From: a virus
IMG/VR virus record: IMGVR_UViG_3300042691_030195
Coordinates: 1-61,174 of that record
DNA: 61,174 nt
Strand: one strand, 5' to 3'
Below the pieces are notes generated by a model. It made no database searches. It saw only the letters and a program-made list of their open reading frames with translations, and had not been told where the DNA came from. This document shows, piece after piece, positions 19,044 to 27,300 of the stretch; position 1 is the first letter of the stretch; each line of letters opens with the position of its first letter. The position numbers and the translations under genes are program-made.

Positions 19044-19510
19044 GCTGAGTGGTTTCAGCAGATGGCAGGAGCCGCTCAGATTTGCTCGTATACAACGCTT
19101 TTATTCCTTTCGGCGTTTCTTACAAGTGGTCTGACGCTCCTGTCAAACCCAGCTCTCCCCCGCAAACCACATCTTGGGGGAGAGCACGTACATGGCATGA
19201 GTGTAATGCCGGCTATCCGGCGCTTGTGCCTGCAATCGTTTGAGCTATTTGCCCGATCTGTGGAAGACCGCCAAAGTGCATGGGAACGAGTCGGCGAAGC
19301 GCCCTGCGGCGTGGAGAGGCTCTTAACCTCAAGGGTCGTACAGGAGCAACAGGCTGACGATGGGTGGACGCTGGTCAGGCAAACGGCGATAAGGAGGTGC
19401 AGGTCTCCCGCCTCTTACCCTTTCCGAATACGCCCGTTGGTCAGTTCCAGGAAAAAATCCTGGATTCCGGCAACGAGCGAGATTGCATTCTATTTATGGG
19501 CCTGGGGTGC
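19044..19510 (+). ncRNA. Candidate large structured RNA
   Basis: About 470 bases with strong local stems: GCTCTCCCCC/GGGGGAGAGC (19152-19161 with 19176-19185, ten pairs), GCCGG/CCGGC (19208-19221), TAAGGAGG with CCTCTTA (19390-19417) and CCAGGA/TCCTGG (19447-19463). A 174-codon frame covers it but has a TTG start, no ribosome site and odd composition. It ends against the convergent recombinase gene. No known RNA class recognised. Confidence 0.45.
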
Positions 19511-19514
19511 GCCT

Positions 19515-20126
19515 TTACTGCTTACTCTGTGATTCACGCTTGGATTTCTCCACGTAGCGAATTGCAGTGCTCTTGCTGATTCCAAGAGCCTTTGCCACCT
19601 CAGCGTGGGTTAATCCCCTCTCTCGGAGCTTAATAGCCCTGCTTGCGTCCACTCCAGCTTTTAGCGCGCCAAGCTTTCTTCCTCGGTATGCTCCTTTCTC
19701 CCTCGCAACAGCAATCCCTGCAGCTTGTCGCTCCCTTCGAGTTTCGGTTTCAATCTGAGCTACCGCAAAAAGCACTGCAGCGATCAATTGCCCGATCACA
19801 CCTGTGAAATCGATCTGCTGGGACGTCGAGATCACGCGAATGCCCTTCTGGCACCACGAGCATAGGATGTCGATTCCGTCCTTCAGCGATCGAGAGAGTC
19901 TATCAAGTTTGTAGACAACTACGGTTTTGATGGCTCCGTTGAAAATATCTCGCTGAAGTTGCTCAAATTCAGGTCGCTTGAGCGTTTCTCCGCTTTCCTT
20001 GTCGATGTACCAGATCGCATGCTCGAGATTAAAACCGTTTCCAGACATCCACTTCATGATCTCGCGCTTTTGACCGGCTTCGTTCTGTGATTCGGTACTA
20101 ACTCTGACGTAAATAGCCACTGACAT
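19515..20126 (-). CDS. Small serine recombinase, resolvase/invertase type
   Basis: 203 residues. The catalytic domain has YVRVSTESQ with the nucleophilic serine near residue 10, KLDRLSRSLKD and the long E-helix (AVAQIETETRRERQAAGIAVA). The C-terminus is a helix-turn-helix (LTHAEVAKALGISKSTAIRY). The length fits resolvases and invertases rather than large serine integrases. It could resolve dimers, invert a segment or integrate the phage. The start at 20126 follows GGGAG; the longer frame to 20159 cr0sses the leader. It is the only right-half gene on the minus strand. Confidence 0.85.
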   Translation of the reverse strand: MSVAIYVRVSTESQNEAGQKREIMKWMSGNGFNLEHAIWYIDKESGETLKRPEFEQLQRDIFNGAIKTVVVYKLDRLSRSLKDGIDILCSWCQKGIRVISTSQQIDFTGVIGQLIAAVLFAVAQIETETRRERQAAGIAVAREKGAYRGRKLGALKAGVDASRAIKLRERGLTHAEVAKALGISKSTAIRYVEKSKRESQSKQ

Positions 20127-20165
20127 TGCAAATCTCCCTATAAAAAACCAAGTAAACAACAGCTA

Positions 20166-20194
20166 AATGTAGGTTACGGCCGTAACTATGTCAA
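20166..20194 (-). promoter_or_regulatory. Recombinase promoter with palindromic operator in the spacer
   Basis: Minus strand TTGACA (20194-20189), 17 bases, TACATT (20171-20166). The spacer contains the perfect 14-base palindrome GTTACGGCCGTAAC (20173-20186), well placed for a repressor to block RNA polymerase. Confidence 0.7.
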
Positions 20195-20222
20195 GTAGGG
20201 TGGTATCCTAAATGGAAAACAG

Positions 20223-20251
20223 TTGCTTGCAAGGGGTAATGCTGGTAATCT
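20223..20251 (+). promoter_or_regulatory. Rightward promoter of the zinc-ribbon regulator
   Basis: TTGCTT (20223-20228), 17 bases, TAATCT (20246-20251), divergent from the recombinase promoter and about 40 bases before the gene at 20292. Confidence 0.55.
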
Positions 20252-20291
20252 ATGTTTCGTGATGTGGAATCGAGAAAAAACAGGGGAATTG

Positions 20292-20588
20292 ATGAAGCGA
20301 ACGGAAGTTAAAATTGGGGCTAAGTACGGGAAATTAACGGTTGTTTCCGAGGTTGAGTCTTCTGGAAAGCGTAAGTTTCGTTGCAAGTGCGAGTGCGGCG
20401 CCGAGGTTGATGTAAGGCTTGATCACATGCAAAGCGGTCACACGTCCTCGTGCGGTAAGTGTGGAGTTGAGCATGCTGGCGAGAGGATGACGCTAAAGCA
20501 GTGGGCGAGTTCCTATGGGATCAAGGAGTCTACGCTAAGGGCTAGACTCAAAACCATGACCATGAAAGATGCTCTGAGGCTTAGATAA
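20292..20588 (+). CDS. Zinc-ribbon plus helix-turn-helix phage protein
   Basis: 98 residues starting MKRTEVKIGAKYGKLTVVSE after GGGGAA. The N-terminal half matches the zinc module found before AP2 or HNH domains in phage proteins (FRCKCECGAEVDVRLDHMQS, then SCGKCG). The C-terminal half looks like a short helix-turn-helix (LKQWASSYGIKESTLRARL). It is a likely DNA-binding regulator. Its divergence from the recombinase gene across the palindrome makes it a candidate to bind that operator, which is inference only. Confidence 0.65.
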   Translation: MKRTEVKIGAKYGKLTVVSEVESSGKRKFRCKCECGAEVDVRLDHMQSGHTSSCGKCGVEHAGERMTLKQWASSYGIKESTLRARLKTMTMKDALRLR

Positions 20589-20594
20589 TTGTTG

Positions 20595-20622
20595 TTGACA
20601 TGGCGTTTTGTGGATGTATAGT
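20595..20622 (+). promoter_or_regulatory. Late promoter ahead of the terminase gene
   Basis: TTGACA (20595-20600), 16 bases, TATAGT (20617-20622): near-consensus. The transcript would start near 20630 and meet a hairpin plus T-run before the terminase gene. Confidence 0.75.
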
Positions 20623-20654
20623 TAATCTGCTCTTCCATCGGGAGCAAATCTCCT

Positions 20655-20689
20655 GGGGCTGCGTGACGTAAGTTGCGTGGCCCTTTTTT
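20655..20689 (+). terminator. Possible leader terminator before the terminase gene
   Basis: GGG (20655-20657) with CCC (20681-20683) and a partly wobble inner stem, followed by six Ts (20684-20689). The stem is weak, so it might be a pause site. It sits between promoter and terminase, as in phages that use antitermination. Confidence 0.4.
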
Positions 20690-20721
20690 ATGCACTGACG
20701 CAAAGGTTTGAGATTTATTCG

Positions 20722-22623
20722 ATGTCGTCGCCTTTCTACGACCTTGTTCCAAAAGACATAGTTGAGAACATGAAGTGGCGTATTCGTTGTCGCGAAAGAG
20801 CGTTAGTTGATGAAAAATTCAGGGATGCTCTTATTCAGGCATGCGAGACGGATGTGCTGTTCTTTTTTGCGTTTGCCTTGTGGGTTCACGAGCCTCGAGC
20901 CAAAATCAAGACAAAGCCTTTTGTTCCATGGAAGCACCAAGAGTCCGTCATTACGGCAATGGATGACGCGATTACAGAGGCGATGGAAAAGGAGCATCCT
21001 GTTTCTGTCACCGTCAAGAAAAGCAGAGCTCAGGGCGGTACGTATACGTATCTAGGCGTTCAGATCAGAAGAGCATTGACTGAATCAGGATTCTCCTCGG
21101 GGCTTGTTACCAGAAACGAAAAGATGATGGATTCTAAGGATCCGTCTGCGGTAATGAACAAGCTGTCGGAAATGCTTGATAGGCTTCCTGTTTGGATGCT
21201 GGACAAATACGACAGAAACATCAGCGATCACACTATTCGCATACCAAAAACTGATGCGGTGTGGATTGGTTTTTCTGCAACGGCTGACGTCGCTCGTGGT
21301 GGCAGAACTACGCTTTTTGCGTTCGACGAAGTTGGCTCAGAGGAGTTTATATCTGGTGGTGTTGACTACAAGATCATGTCCAGTGTTGCCCACGTCACAA
21401 ACTGTGTCTTTTTGTGCTCAACCTTCGGCGCCGACACTGGGGTTTTTTACGAATCCGCCATGGATCCGGATAATCCGAGAGTTTTTTCTCTCGACTGGAA
21501 AGACAATCCAGAGCATGCAAGGTTAGCTTATATTCGCAAGGATGGTGTTGTTACAGCGGTTAAGCAAGAGGATCAGGCTGAAGTCGATGAATACATAAAG
21601 ACGCACGAGCGAGAGCTTAGGGCTATTGAGAGGAAGGGTCACAAGATTGACGGCAAGGTGAGATCGCCGTGGTACGACTCACACTGCCTGATTCCAGGTG
21701 CGACTCCGAGATACATCGCCCGAGAGCTTGATATGGATGCAAAGGGATCAGCCGGCAAGGTGTTCGCTCCTGATCTCCTAGATCGCATGAAGCGAGAGCA
21801 CGGCAGAAAGCCAGTTTGGAGAGGGGTGCCTGTATTTGACCAGGAAACTCTTGAGTTGAAGGGCTTGATCCCTAGAGACGACGGTCCGTTGTCGTTGTGG
21901 TTCAAGCCTGGAATAGATAACAGTCCTCCTTTTGGTCCTTTCACGATAGCGTGTGACATCGCTTCTGGTGGTGTCGGAGCTTATTCTTCCAATTCCGTAG
22001 CGTCTGGAATCGACAACAGAACTGGGGAGCAGGTTCTTGAGTACACCATTAAAGGTCTTGAGCCTAGACCGTTTGCAAGAATGGTAGTTGGGCTCAGCTT
22101 GTGGATGCGAAAGGCGCTTATTGGGTGGGAAGACTCTGGCGTTTCAGGTGGATTTGCCAAAGAAGTTGTTGAGGTTTGCAATTACGGAAACGTCTTTTAC
22201 AGAGATGTGACGCAGCTTGGATCGCAAAAGAAAAGCAGGAAAGCTGGTTTTCCTTGCAGAGATTCCGACAAAGCTGACATGTTTGAGCAGTTTGCCCTAG
22301 CAATGGAGCAAGGTCGTTACATTCCAAGATCCGCTGAGATGCTTCTTGAATGCGGAGAATATGAGTGGGATGGAGCAAAAATCATTCATGCTCCGACAAA
22401 AAACAAAGGTGCCACCGATAAGAATCACGGAGACAGAGCGATATCAGCAGCCGGCTCGTGGCTTGTATTTGCGACTGATAATTTAGATAATAAAGTTGAC
22501 AGCGATATGGAAAATGGTCAGAATCCAGAGTATGGTAGTTTTTTATGGAGAGAGCGTCAGGAGAGGCGTAGCGTCAATTCCGGAAGTCCAAAGTACGGAA
22601 TACGCGATGTTTTGCGATCCTAG
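20722..22623 (+). CDS. terL: Terminase large subunit
   Basis: 633 residues starting MSSPFYDLVPKDIVENMKWR; the longer frame from 20677 runs through the leader hairpin. The ATPase half shows a Walker-A-like KKSRAQGGT near residue 100, a Walker B TLFAFDEVG near 200 and the coupling motif CSTFGAD near 233. The nuclease half has FTIACDIASGG near 410, an EDSGVSG stretch and a final GDRAIS aspartate. It should pump DNA into the prohead at the portal and cut it. No small terminase gene was recognised beside it. It heads the rightward structural block and is followed by a 59-residue gene and the portal. Confidence 0.9.
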   Translation: MSSPFYDLVPKDIVENMKWRIRCRERALVDEKFRDALIQACETDVLFFFAFALWVHEPRAKIKTKPFVPWKHQESVITAMDDAITEAMEKEHPVSVTVKKSRAQGGTYTYLGVQIRRALTESGFSSGLVTRNEKMMDSKDPSAVMNKLSEMLDRLPVWMLDKYDRNISDHTIRIPKTDAVWIGFSATADVARGGRTTLFAFDEVGSEEFISGGVDYKIMSSVAHVTNCVFLCSTFGADTGVFYESAMDPDNPRVFSLDWKDNPEHARLAYIRKDGVVTAVKQEDQAEVDEYIKTHERELRAIERKGHKIDGKVRSPWYDSHCLIPGATPRYIARELDMDAKGSAGKVFAPDLLDRMKREHGRKPVWRGVPVFDQETLELKGLIPRDDGPLSLWFKPGIDNSPPFGPFTIACDIASGGVGAYSSNSVASGIDNRTGEQVLEYTIKGLEPRPFARMVVGLSLWMRKALIGWEDSGVSGGFAKEVVEVCNYGNVFYRDVTQLGSQKKSRKAGFPCRDSDKADMFEQFALAMEQGRYIPRSAEMLLECGEYEWDGAKIIHAPTKNKGATDKNHGDRAISAAGSWLVFATDNLDNKVDSDMENGQNPEYGSFLWRERQERRSVNSGSPKYGIRDVLRS

Positions 22624-22678
22624 TTGTTAGGATCGGACATTCAATTCAAGGATAAAACCTGAAGGATGCGGTGGTATT

Positions 22679-22858
22679 ATGGATAACGATCTGAACGAAA
22701 AGATTGAGTCGGCGATTGCAAAAGCTGCTGACCAAGTAAAGGCTCAGCCAGACGGGCAAAAGGCTCTTCACTTTTCGCAATCTGCATTGAACCTTGCACA
22801 CACAAGAGCTGTTCTTGAAGGAATAAAGTCGCCGTACGCGACAAAAAAGTCTAGCTGA
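22679..22858 (+). CDS. Small phage protein between terminase and portal (59 aa)
   Basis: Frame MDNDLNEKIESAIAKAADQV, then KALHFSQSALNLAHTRAVLE, ending KKSS. Helical, shorter than usual reporting limits. The SQSALNLAHT helix resembles small proteins encoded next to phage packaging genes that I have seen before without function. A weak ribosome site (GAAGGAT) lies upstream. Confidence 0.6.
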   Translation: MDNDLNEKIESAIAKAADQVKAQPDGQKALHFSQSALNLAHTRAVLEGIKSPYATKKSS

Positions 22859-22896
22859 CACAGAGTCAGCGGGACGGGAAGGCTGGAGATAAAACC

Positions 22897-22937
22897 CAGT
22901 CGAAAATAACCGGAACTATCCGAAATTTTTTCGACTG
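22897..22937 (+). promoter_or_regulatory. Ten-pair hairpin just before the portal start
   Basis: CAGTCGAAAA (22897-22906) pairs with TTTTCGACTG (22928-22937), ending three bases before the portal ATG at 22941. No separate ribosome site is visible, so the hairpin could either mask or position ribosome entry. Confidence 0.5.
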
Positions 22938-22940
22938 TAG

Positions 22941-24731
22941 ATGTTTGACCTAGCTAATCCCGAGAAACGAGGAAGACTCTTAAAGGCGATACGCTCATCG
23001 CGTGACGCGCTGGAGCCTTTTCGTCGAGTTCGCAAAGAGCTGATCAAGGATTATGTTGGCTCTTGGTATGCTGAATCCGGAGCTGAAAGCAAAACACTGG
23101 TTAATCTTATTAACCAGACGGCAAGAATCTATACGATCGCCTTGGCTGCCAATAATCCAAAAGTCTTGGTGTCTAGTTCAAGACCGGAAATGATTCCGTT
23201 TGCTAGGCGTTTTGAGACAAATCTTGGCAAGCTAATTGGTGATATGTCGCTCGATAAAACTTTTCGAGCAATTGTAATGGATGCATTTTTCTGCCTTGGT
23301 TGCGGCGTCGTGATGATGCGCGACACAGACACTAGGTTCCATGGAGTTTTGGAATCCGAGGAAGATGTTTGGCTTGATCCAGGCGAGCCGTGGTTTAATC
23401 GCGTGTCTCTTGATGACCTGATTCTTGATATGCCAGCAAAAGAGCTGAGCAAAATGCGGTATTGCGGACATCGCTACCGAGCTGATTTCGAAAAGGTCAT
23501 GGATGAGCCTGGGTACGACAAAAAGGTCAAAAACAAAATAAAACCCACCTCTCGGGAGCATCATGATTCTGTTGGCGCTGCACGAGATATAGCTTCTGAG
23601 TGGGGAAGTGCTCAGGACGATGATCTCAAAGACATGATTTGGCTGATGGACGTGTGGATCCCGGAGAACAACTCTGTAGCCACAATGGTTTGCGATCAAC
23701 AGGACTTGCCTCCGTTAATCGAGAGAGACTGGATTGGATCTCAAGGTGGTCCGTACAAGTTTCTTTCGCTTGGTGATACTCCTGATAACGTCATACCTAC
23801 GTCTCCGGCAATAAACTTGAAAGGGATGCACGATCTTCAGAATCGACTGCATCGAAGAATGGAAGATGACTCAGATTCTCATAGAGTCGTTAATGTTTAT
23901 CCGCCAGGGATGGAGGACGATGCTGACAGGCTGAGGACTGCTGAGAGGAACGGATGGTACAGAGGGAGAAGCCCTGAGCAAATTAAGCAGTTTGAAAGCG
24001 GTGGTGTAGACCAAAGAGATATGGCTCTTGCCACGTTCCTGCAAAGCGAATACGACAGATTTGCTGGAAATCTTCAGGCTATGGGAGGTCTTGGTCAGCA
24101 AGCATCGACTCTTGGGCAGGAAGAGCTAATTCATGGGAACGTTTCTAAAAATGTTGCCGATATGCGAATGGCGGTTGTGTCGTTTGCGTCTGACTGTGTT
24201 TTGGATCTCGGGAGGCTGATGTGGGAGGACGCAACTCTTGAAATTAAGAGTTCAATGGTTATCGGAAATACTGGCATATCTGTTAATTCAGACTGGACGC
24301 CAGATTACAGGCAAGGCGCGTTCGATGATTACGAATTTCGTGTTGAGCCGTACTCGATGGTGTTCAAAACTCCAGAGCAGAAGCTACAAGAGCTGTTCCA
24401 GGTGCTCCGTGAGATCGCTCCATTGTGGCCAATGTTCCAGGCGTCGGGAGCATCAATCGACGCAGAGGCAATCGTTGATGAAATCGCCAGACTGAAAAAT
24501 CGTCCTGAGTTTAAGCGGTTCATTACGTTTGCATCTCCAGCAGAAGTTTTGGGTGGTGATGAAAATACAATCCGTCAGTCTCCAGTTACTACTCGTGAAA
24601 CTATTCGAAGAAATGTAAGTAGTGGTGGGACCGAGGCAGCTAGAAACAATGCTTTGATTCAAACACTGATGGGTGGAAGTCCACAGGTTAACTCACAGCA
24701 GAGAAACTCAATGTTGCAGGGGATTGGTTGA
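22941..24731 (+). CDS. Portal protein
   Basis: 596 residues. The N-terminal domain has a helix-rich stretch (SRDALEPFRRVRKELIKDYV) and a core including VWLDPGEPWFNRVS and DDLILDMPAK, typical of portal vertices that bind the terminase and form the DNA channel. A long stem-like helical segment with glutamine-rich LGQQASTLGQEEL follows, then a C-terminal crown ending SQQRNSMLQGIG. The size is in the range for podovirus-like portals. It sits directly after the terminase block and before the scaffold, as in most tailed phages. Assignment rests on position, size and pattern rather than on a catalytic motif. Confidence 0.8.
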   Translation: MFDLANPEKRGRLLKAIRSSRDALEPFRRVRKELIKDYVGSWYAESGAESKTLVNLINQTARIYTIALAANNPKVLVSSSRPEMIPFARRFETNLGKLIGDMSLDKTFRAIVMDAFFCLGCGVVMMRDTDTRFHGVLESEEDVWLDPGEPWFNRVSLDDLILDMPAKELSKMRYCGHRYRADFEKVMDEPGYDKKVKNKIKPTSREHHDSVGAARDIASEWGSAQDDDLKDMIWLMDVWIPENNSVATMVCDQQDLPPLIERDWIGSQGGPYKFLSLGDTPDNVIPTSPAINLKGMHDLQNRLHRRMEDDSDSHRVVNVYPPGMEDDADRLRTAERNGWYRGRSPEQIKQFESGGVDQRDMALATFLQSEYDRFAGNLQAMGGLGQQASTLGQEELIHGNVSKNVADMRMAVVSFASDCVLDLGRLMWEDATLEIKSSMVIGNTGISVNSDWTPDYRQGAFDDYEFRVEPYSMVFKTPEQKLQELFQVLREIAPLWPMFQASGASIDAEAIVDEIARLKNRPEFKRFITFASPAEVLGGDENTIRQSPVTTRETIRRNVSSGGTEAARNNALIQTLMGGSPQVNSQQRNSMLQGIG

Positions 24732-25054
24732 TGAGTGAAGTAAAGTTCAAATACAAGGGTAAGTTTGTTTCTGCCGAAGAGCTTGATCAGTTGGTTCCTA
24801 GGAAAGCCGATTGGTTAACAAGACCTGCGATGGCGTCAAACACATACACCGATCACGATCCTTTGATTTCTGAGGGTTGTGGTGTTATGAAAAGTCAGGT
24901 CGGAGAGACTCGCGATCTGATTAAAAAGCATTGCATTCAAGGTGCTGCTGTATTGGACAGTGGTCAAGTGCGTTTTACGAGTCGTCGCGCACGGAATGAG
25001 TTTCTACGAATGCGTGGGTTTAGAGATTTAGATGGGGGATTTGGCGATGAGTGA
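24731..25054 (+). CDS. Small head-region protein
   Basis: 107 residues starting MSEVKFKYKGKFVSAEELDQ with an ATGA overlap on the portal. A strand-rich N-terminus resembles short phage proteins that ride in the head block; the C-terminus is basic (RFTSRRARNEFLRMRGF). It may assist portal-head assembly. No family recognised. It overlaps the scaffold start. Confidence 0.6.
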   Translation: MSEVKFKYKGKFVSAEELDQLVPRKADWLTRPAMASNTYTDHDPLISEGCGVMKSQVGETRDLIKKHCIQGAAVLDSGQVRFTSRRARNEFLRMRGFRDLDGGFGDE

Positions 25055-26027
25055 AGAAGTTGAATTGAACGAAAACATGACCAGTGAGGATCTTGCTGCT
25101 TACGCTGAAACTGTAGCCAAGGAAGTTCAAGCAGAGCGGCAGGGATCTCGAAAGTCTGACGCGGAAGTTGTTGTTGACACCGCAGAAGATGACAATACAC
25201 ATGCCAAGGAAAAATCCGGCAGTAATTCCGCCGAGGACGAAGTTCAAGGCGAGGATGCCAGCGAAAAGCCGAGAGCACCCAAATGGGTGGACAGTAAGGT
25301 TAAAGCTGAGGTTGCCGCGTATGGCATTGATGAGTCCGATTTGCAGGACTTTGCCAGTCGCGAGGAGTTGGATCGGGTTTTGCGATTGTTGGACAAAAAG
25401 GCGTTTGAGGCTGGCCGTAAAGCCATCGCCGATGACGAGGAAGGCGCTACTCGAAACGAGAAGGGTCAATTTGCCAAGAAGCAGGAACCCGCACAAGACG
25501 ATCAAGAACCACCTGCCAAGAAGGATGGCAATCGGTACGAGGTCTCATTGAGCAAAGATCTTTACGACGACGAGATTGTTGATGAGTTTTCGCGAATGCG
25601 AGACTACTACGAATCTCGGCTGGAGGCTTTGGAGTCTCGATTTGCAGATGTGAGTGCCAAGTCCGAAGAGGAGCGTTTCGACAGCTTTGTTGACTCTCTA
25701 GGTTACGGCGACTTGTTCGGCAAAACCGGAAGTGAGTCGGAGAAGGAGCTCGAGCGACGAAGGGATCTTCATGTGGCTGTAAAGGCTCAGTTGATCGGTC
25801 TTGAGCGTTTAGGTCGTCCAGCTGAACTTACTGATCAGTTGGTTGGTCGCGTAGCCAAAATGGTTTTCGCGGATGAACTCGGAAAGAAACTTTTAAAACA
25901 ACAGACCCAGAAGATTTCCAGACAAAGCCAGCTTCGTCAGGGCGGAAGTCCAACGAAGCCTTTGCCTCCGCGGGACGATCCTCGCGATGAAGCAGACCGG
26001 CTTTATCGGGAACTCGAAAGGGCTTAA
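25047..26027 (+). CDS. Scaffolding/capsid assembly protein
   Basis: 326 residues with the scaffold signature of a long acidic, low-complexity N-terminus (MSEEVELNENMTSEDLAAYA, then D/E/K/S-rich repeats), coiled-coil helices (YYESRLEALESRFADVSAKS) and a basic C-terminus (KISRQSQLRQGG...RDEADRLYRELERA) that would contact the coat protein. It would guide coat-protein assembly and leave the prohead. GGGGGA precedes the ATG. It lies between portal and capsid, the usual place. Confidence 0.75.
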   Translation: MSEEVELNENMTSEDLAAYAETVAKEVQAERQGSRKSDAEVVVDTAEDDNTHAKEKSGSNSAEDEVQGEDASEKPRAPKWVDSKVKAEVAAYGIDESDLQDFASREELDRVLRLLDKKAFEAGRKAIADDEEGATRNEKGQFAKKQEPAQDDQEPPAKKDGNRYEVSLSKDLYDDEIVDEFSRMRDYYESRLEALESRFADVSAKSEEERFDSFVDSLGYGDLFGKTGSESEKELERRRDLHVAVKAQLIGLERLGRPAELTDQLVGRVAKMVFADELGKKLLKQQTQKISRQSQLRQGGSPTKPLPPRDDPRDEADRLYRELERA

Positions 26028-26046
26028 CCAATAAGGAAATAGCCAA

Positions 26047-27165
26047 ATGGCACTATCGATTGAGCAGATTGATGACTTTGTAAATAGCATTCAGCAAAAA
26101 TTCGCAGGTGAAGAGTCGCTCGCAGCGCAGGACTTGTCGCTTCCATTGCAAAGCTACAAGTACGCATCGCGTCTTTTTTCGGGTAACCTGAAGAAGGACA
26201 CCATGAGCACGTCGCAGTGCAAGTGGAAGATCAAGGTGAATACAAACGACAACTTTCAGACTGTCGGATTGTACCATCGTGACTCTTCGACTCGCGTGAA
26301 CACGCTGGATGAAGGTAGCTTGAAGTGGGCATTGACCACGAACAACTACCATTACGACATTGACGAAGAGATCTTCCGAACCGGCGGTCGTCAGATTTAC
26401 GACTACATTGAAGGTCTCGAGCAGGATCTTATGACCTCGTTCTATACGGGCATGGAAGACTTGATTTTTGGACCTGGACCTACGGGACCAACTCAGTCGC
26501 CGTTTTCCGTCGCGTCTTTATTGTGGTGGATCACATCCACCAACGATAGCGTGAACGAAAACAACGCACCTGAGGGTTTCAACGGATTTGAGCCTGTTGG
26601 TTGGGGTGCGAACGGCGTCGGTGGGATCTCCTGCTCCACCTATCCTCAGTGGAGAAACCGGACGTTCCCATACTCAACCGTGAGTCGAAGCGATTTCGTC
26701 GAAAAGACTATTGCTTCGATGGATTTGTGCCAATTTACCCCCCCTGTTCAGCGACCAGACATCGTTGATCAAACTCGAAGTGACTGGGAGCTTCTCACCA
26801 CGCACAGCGTCCTGTCGGCTGGACGTCGCTTGCTGCAACTCGGAAACGATAACATCGGAGACGACATGGCTGCTCGCAGCGGAAGCGTCTACATCCGTGG
26901 CGTTCCGTTGAACTGGGTTCCAGCTTGGACGAACCAAAACAGCGTCAACGCTCGAACTGACGGTATCATCCTCGGTGTCAACTGGGCAACCTTTAAGGCG
27001 TACTATGCTGCTGGTCGGCAAATGCGTAAGCGAAAGGCTTTCCAGCACCCAGAAATGAGCAACGTCCGCGTTCGCTGCATGGATGACTCGGTTCAAATGG
27101 TCTGCTTCAATCGTCGCGGTAACTTCCGTGGCTATTGCACTCAAACTGTGACCGAAACTGCATAA
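26047..27165 (+). CDS. Major capsid protein
   Basis: 372 residues starting MALSIEQIDDFVNSIQQKFA. Position after the scaffold, size and composition fit a HK97-fold coat protein: an N-terminal helix, an extended loop region (KVNTNDNFQTVGLYHRD), and a C-terminal RNFRGYCTQTV-type strand. No protease gene is seen, so maturation may occur without cleavage. It is followed at once by a strong terminator, which would set its high expression apart from downstream genes. Fold assignment is inference. Confidence 0.8.
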   Translation: MALSIEQIDDFVNSIQQKFAGEESLAAQDLSLPLQSYKYASRLFSGNLKKDTMSTSQCKWKIKVNTNDNFQTVGLYHRDSSTRVNTLDEGSLKWALTTNNYHYDIDEEIFRTGGRQIYDYIEGLEQDLMTSFYTGMEDLIFGPGPTGPTQSPFSVASLLWWITSTNDSVNENNAPEGFNGFEPVGWGANGVGGISCSTYPQWRNRTFPYSTVSRSDFVEKTIASMDLCQFTPPVQRPDIVDQTRSDWELLTTHSVLSAGRRLLQLGNDNIGDDMAARSGSVYIRGVPLNWVPAWTNQNSVNARTDGIILGVNWATFKAYYAAGRQMRKRKAFQHPEMSNVRVRCMDDSVQMVCFNRRGNFRGYCTQTVTETA

Positions 27166-27197
27166 GCTTACTGACATCGTGTCTGTAAGTTTTGAAA

Positions 27198-27240
27198 AAC
27201 GTCTCTGGCTGGCAGACGTTAAATTTGCCAGCCATTTTTT
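27198..27240 (+). terminator. Terminator after the capsid gene, with an alternative fold
   Basis: GGCTGGC (27207-27213) pairs with GCCAGCC (27227-27233), followed by ATTTTTT. Alternatively AACGTCT (27198-27204) pairs with AGACGTT (27214-27220), placing GGCTGGC in its loop. Both together would be a pseudoknot; singly they compete. Confidence 0.75.
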
Positions 27241-27300
27241 CAACTGGGAAAACGCCCACCCAAGGCTGGGACACCCCTAAATCTTCCTTGAAAGGAAAAA

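Noticed and set aside
19008-19532. A 174-codon frame over the non-coding stretch
   Set aside because: TTG start inside the promoter, no ribosome site, and composition unlike neighbouring proteins; strong RNA stems fit better.
19515-20126. Integron integrase or large serine integrase
   Set aside because: Serine catalytic motif and about 200 residues: neither a tyrosine-type IntI nor a large serine integrase, so it is unlikely to act on attC.
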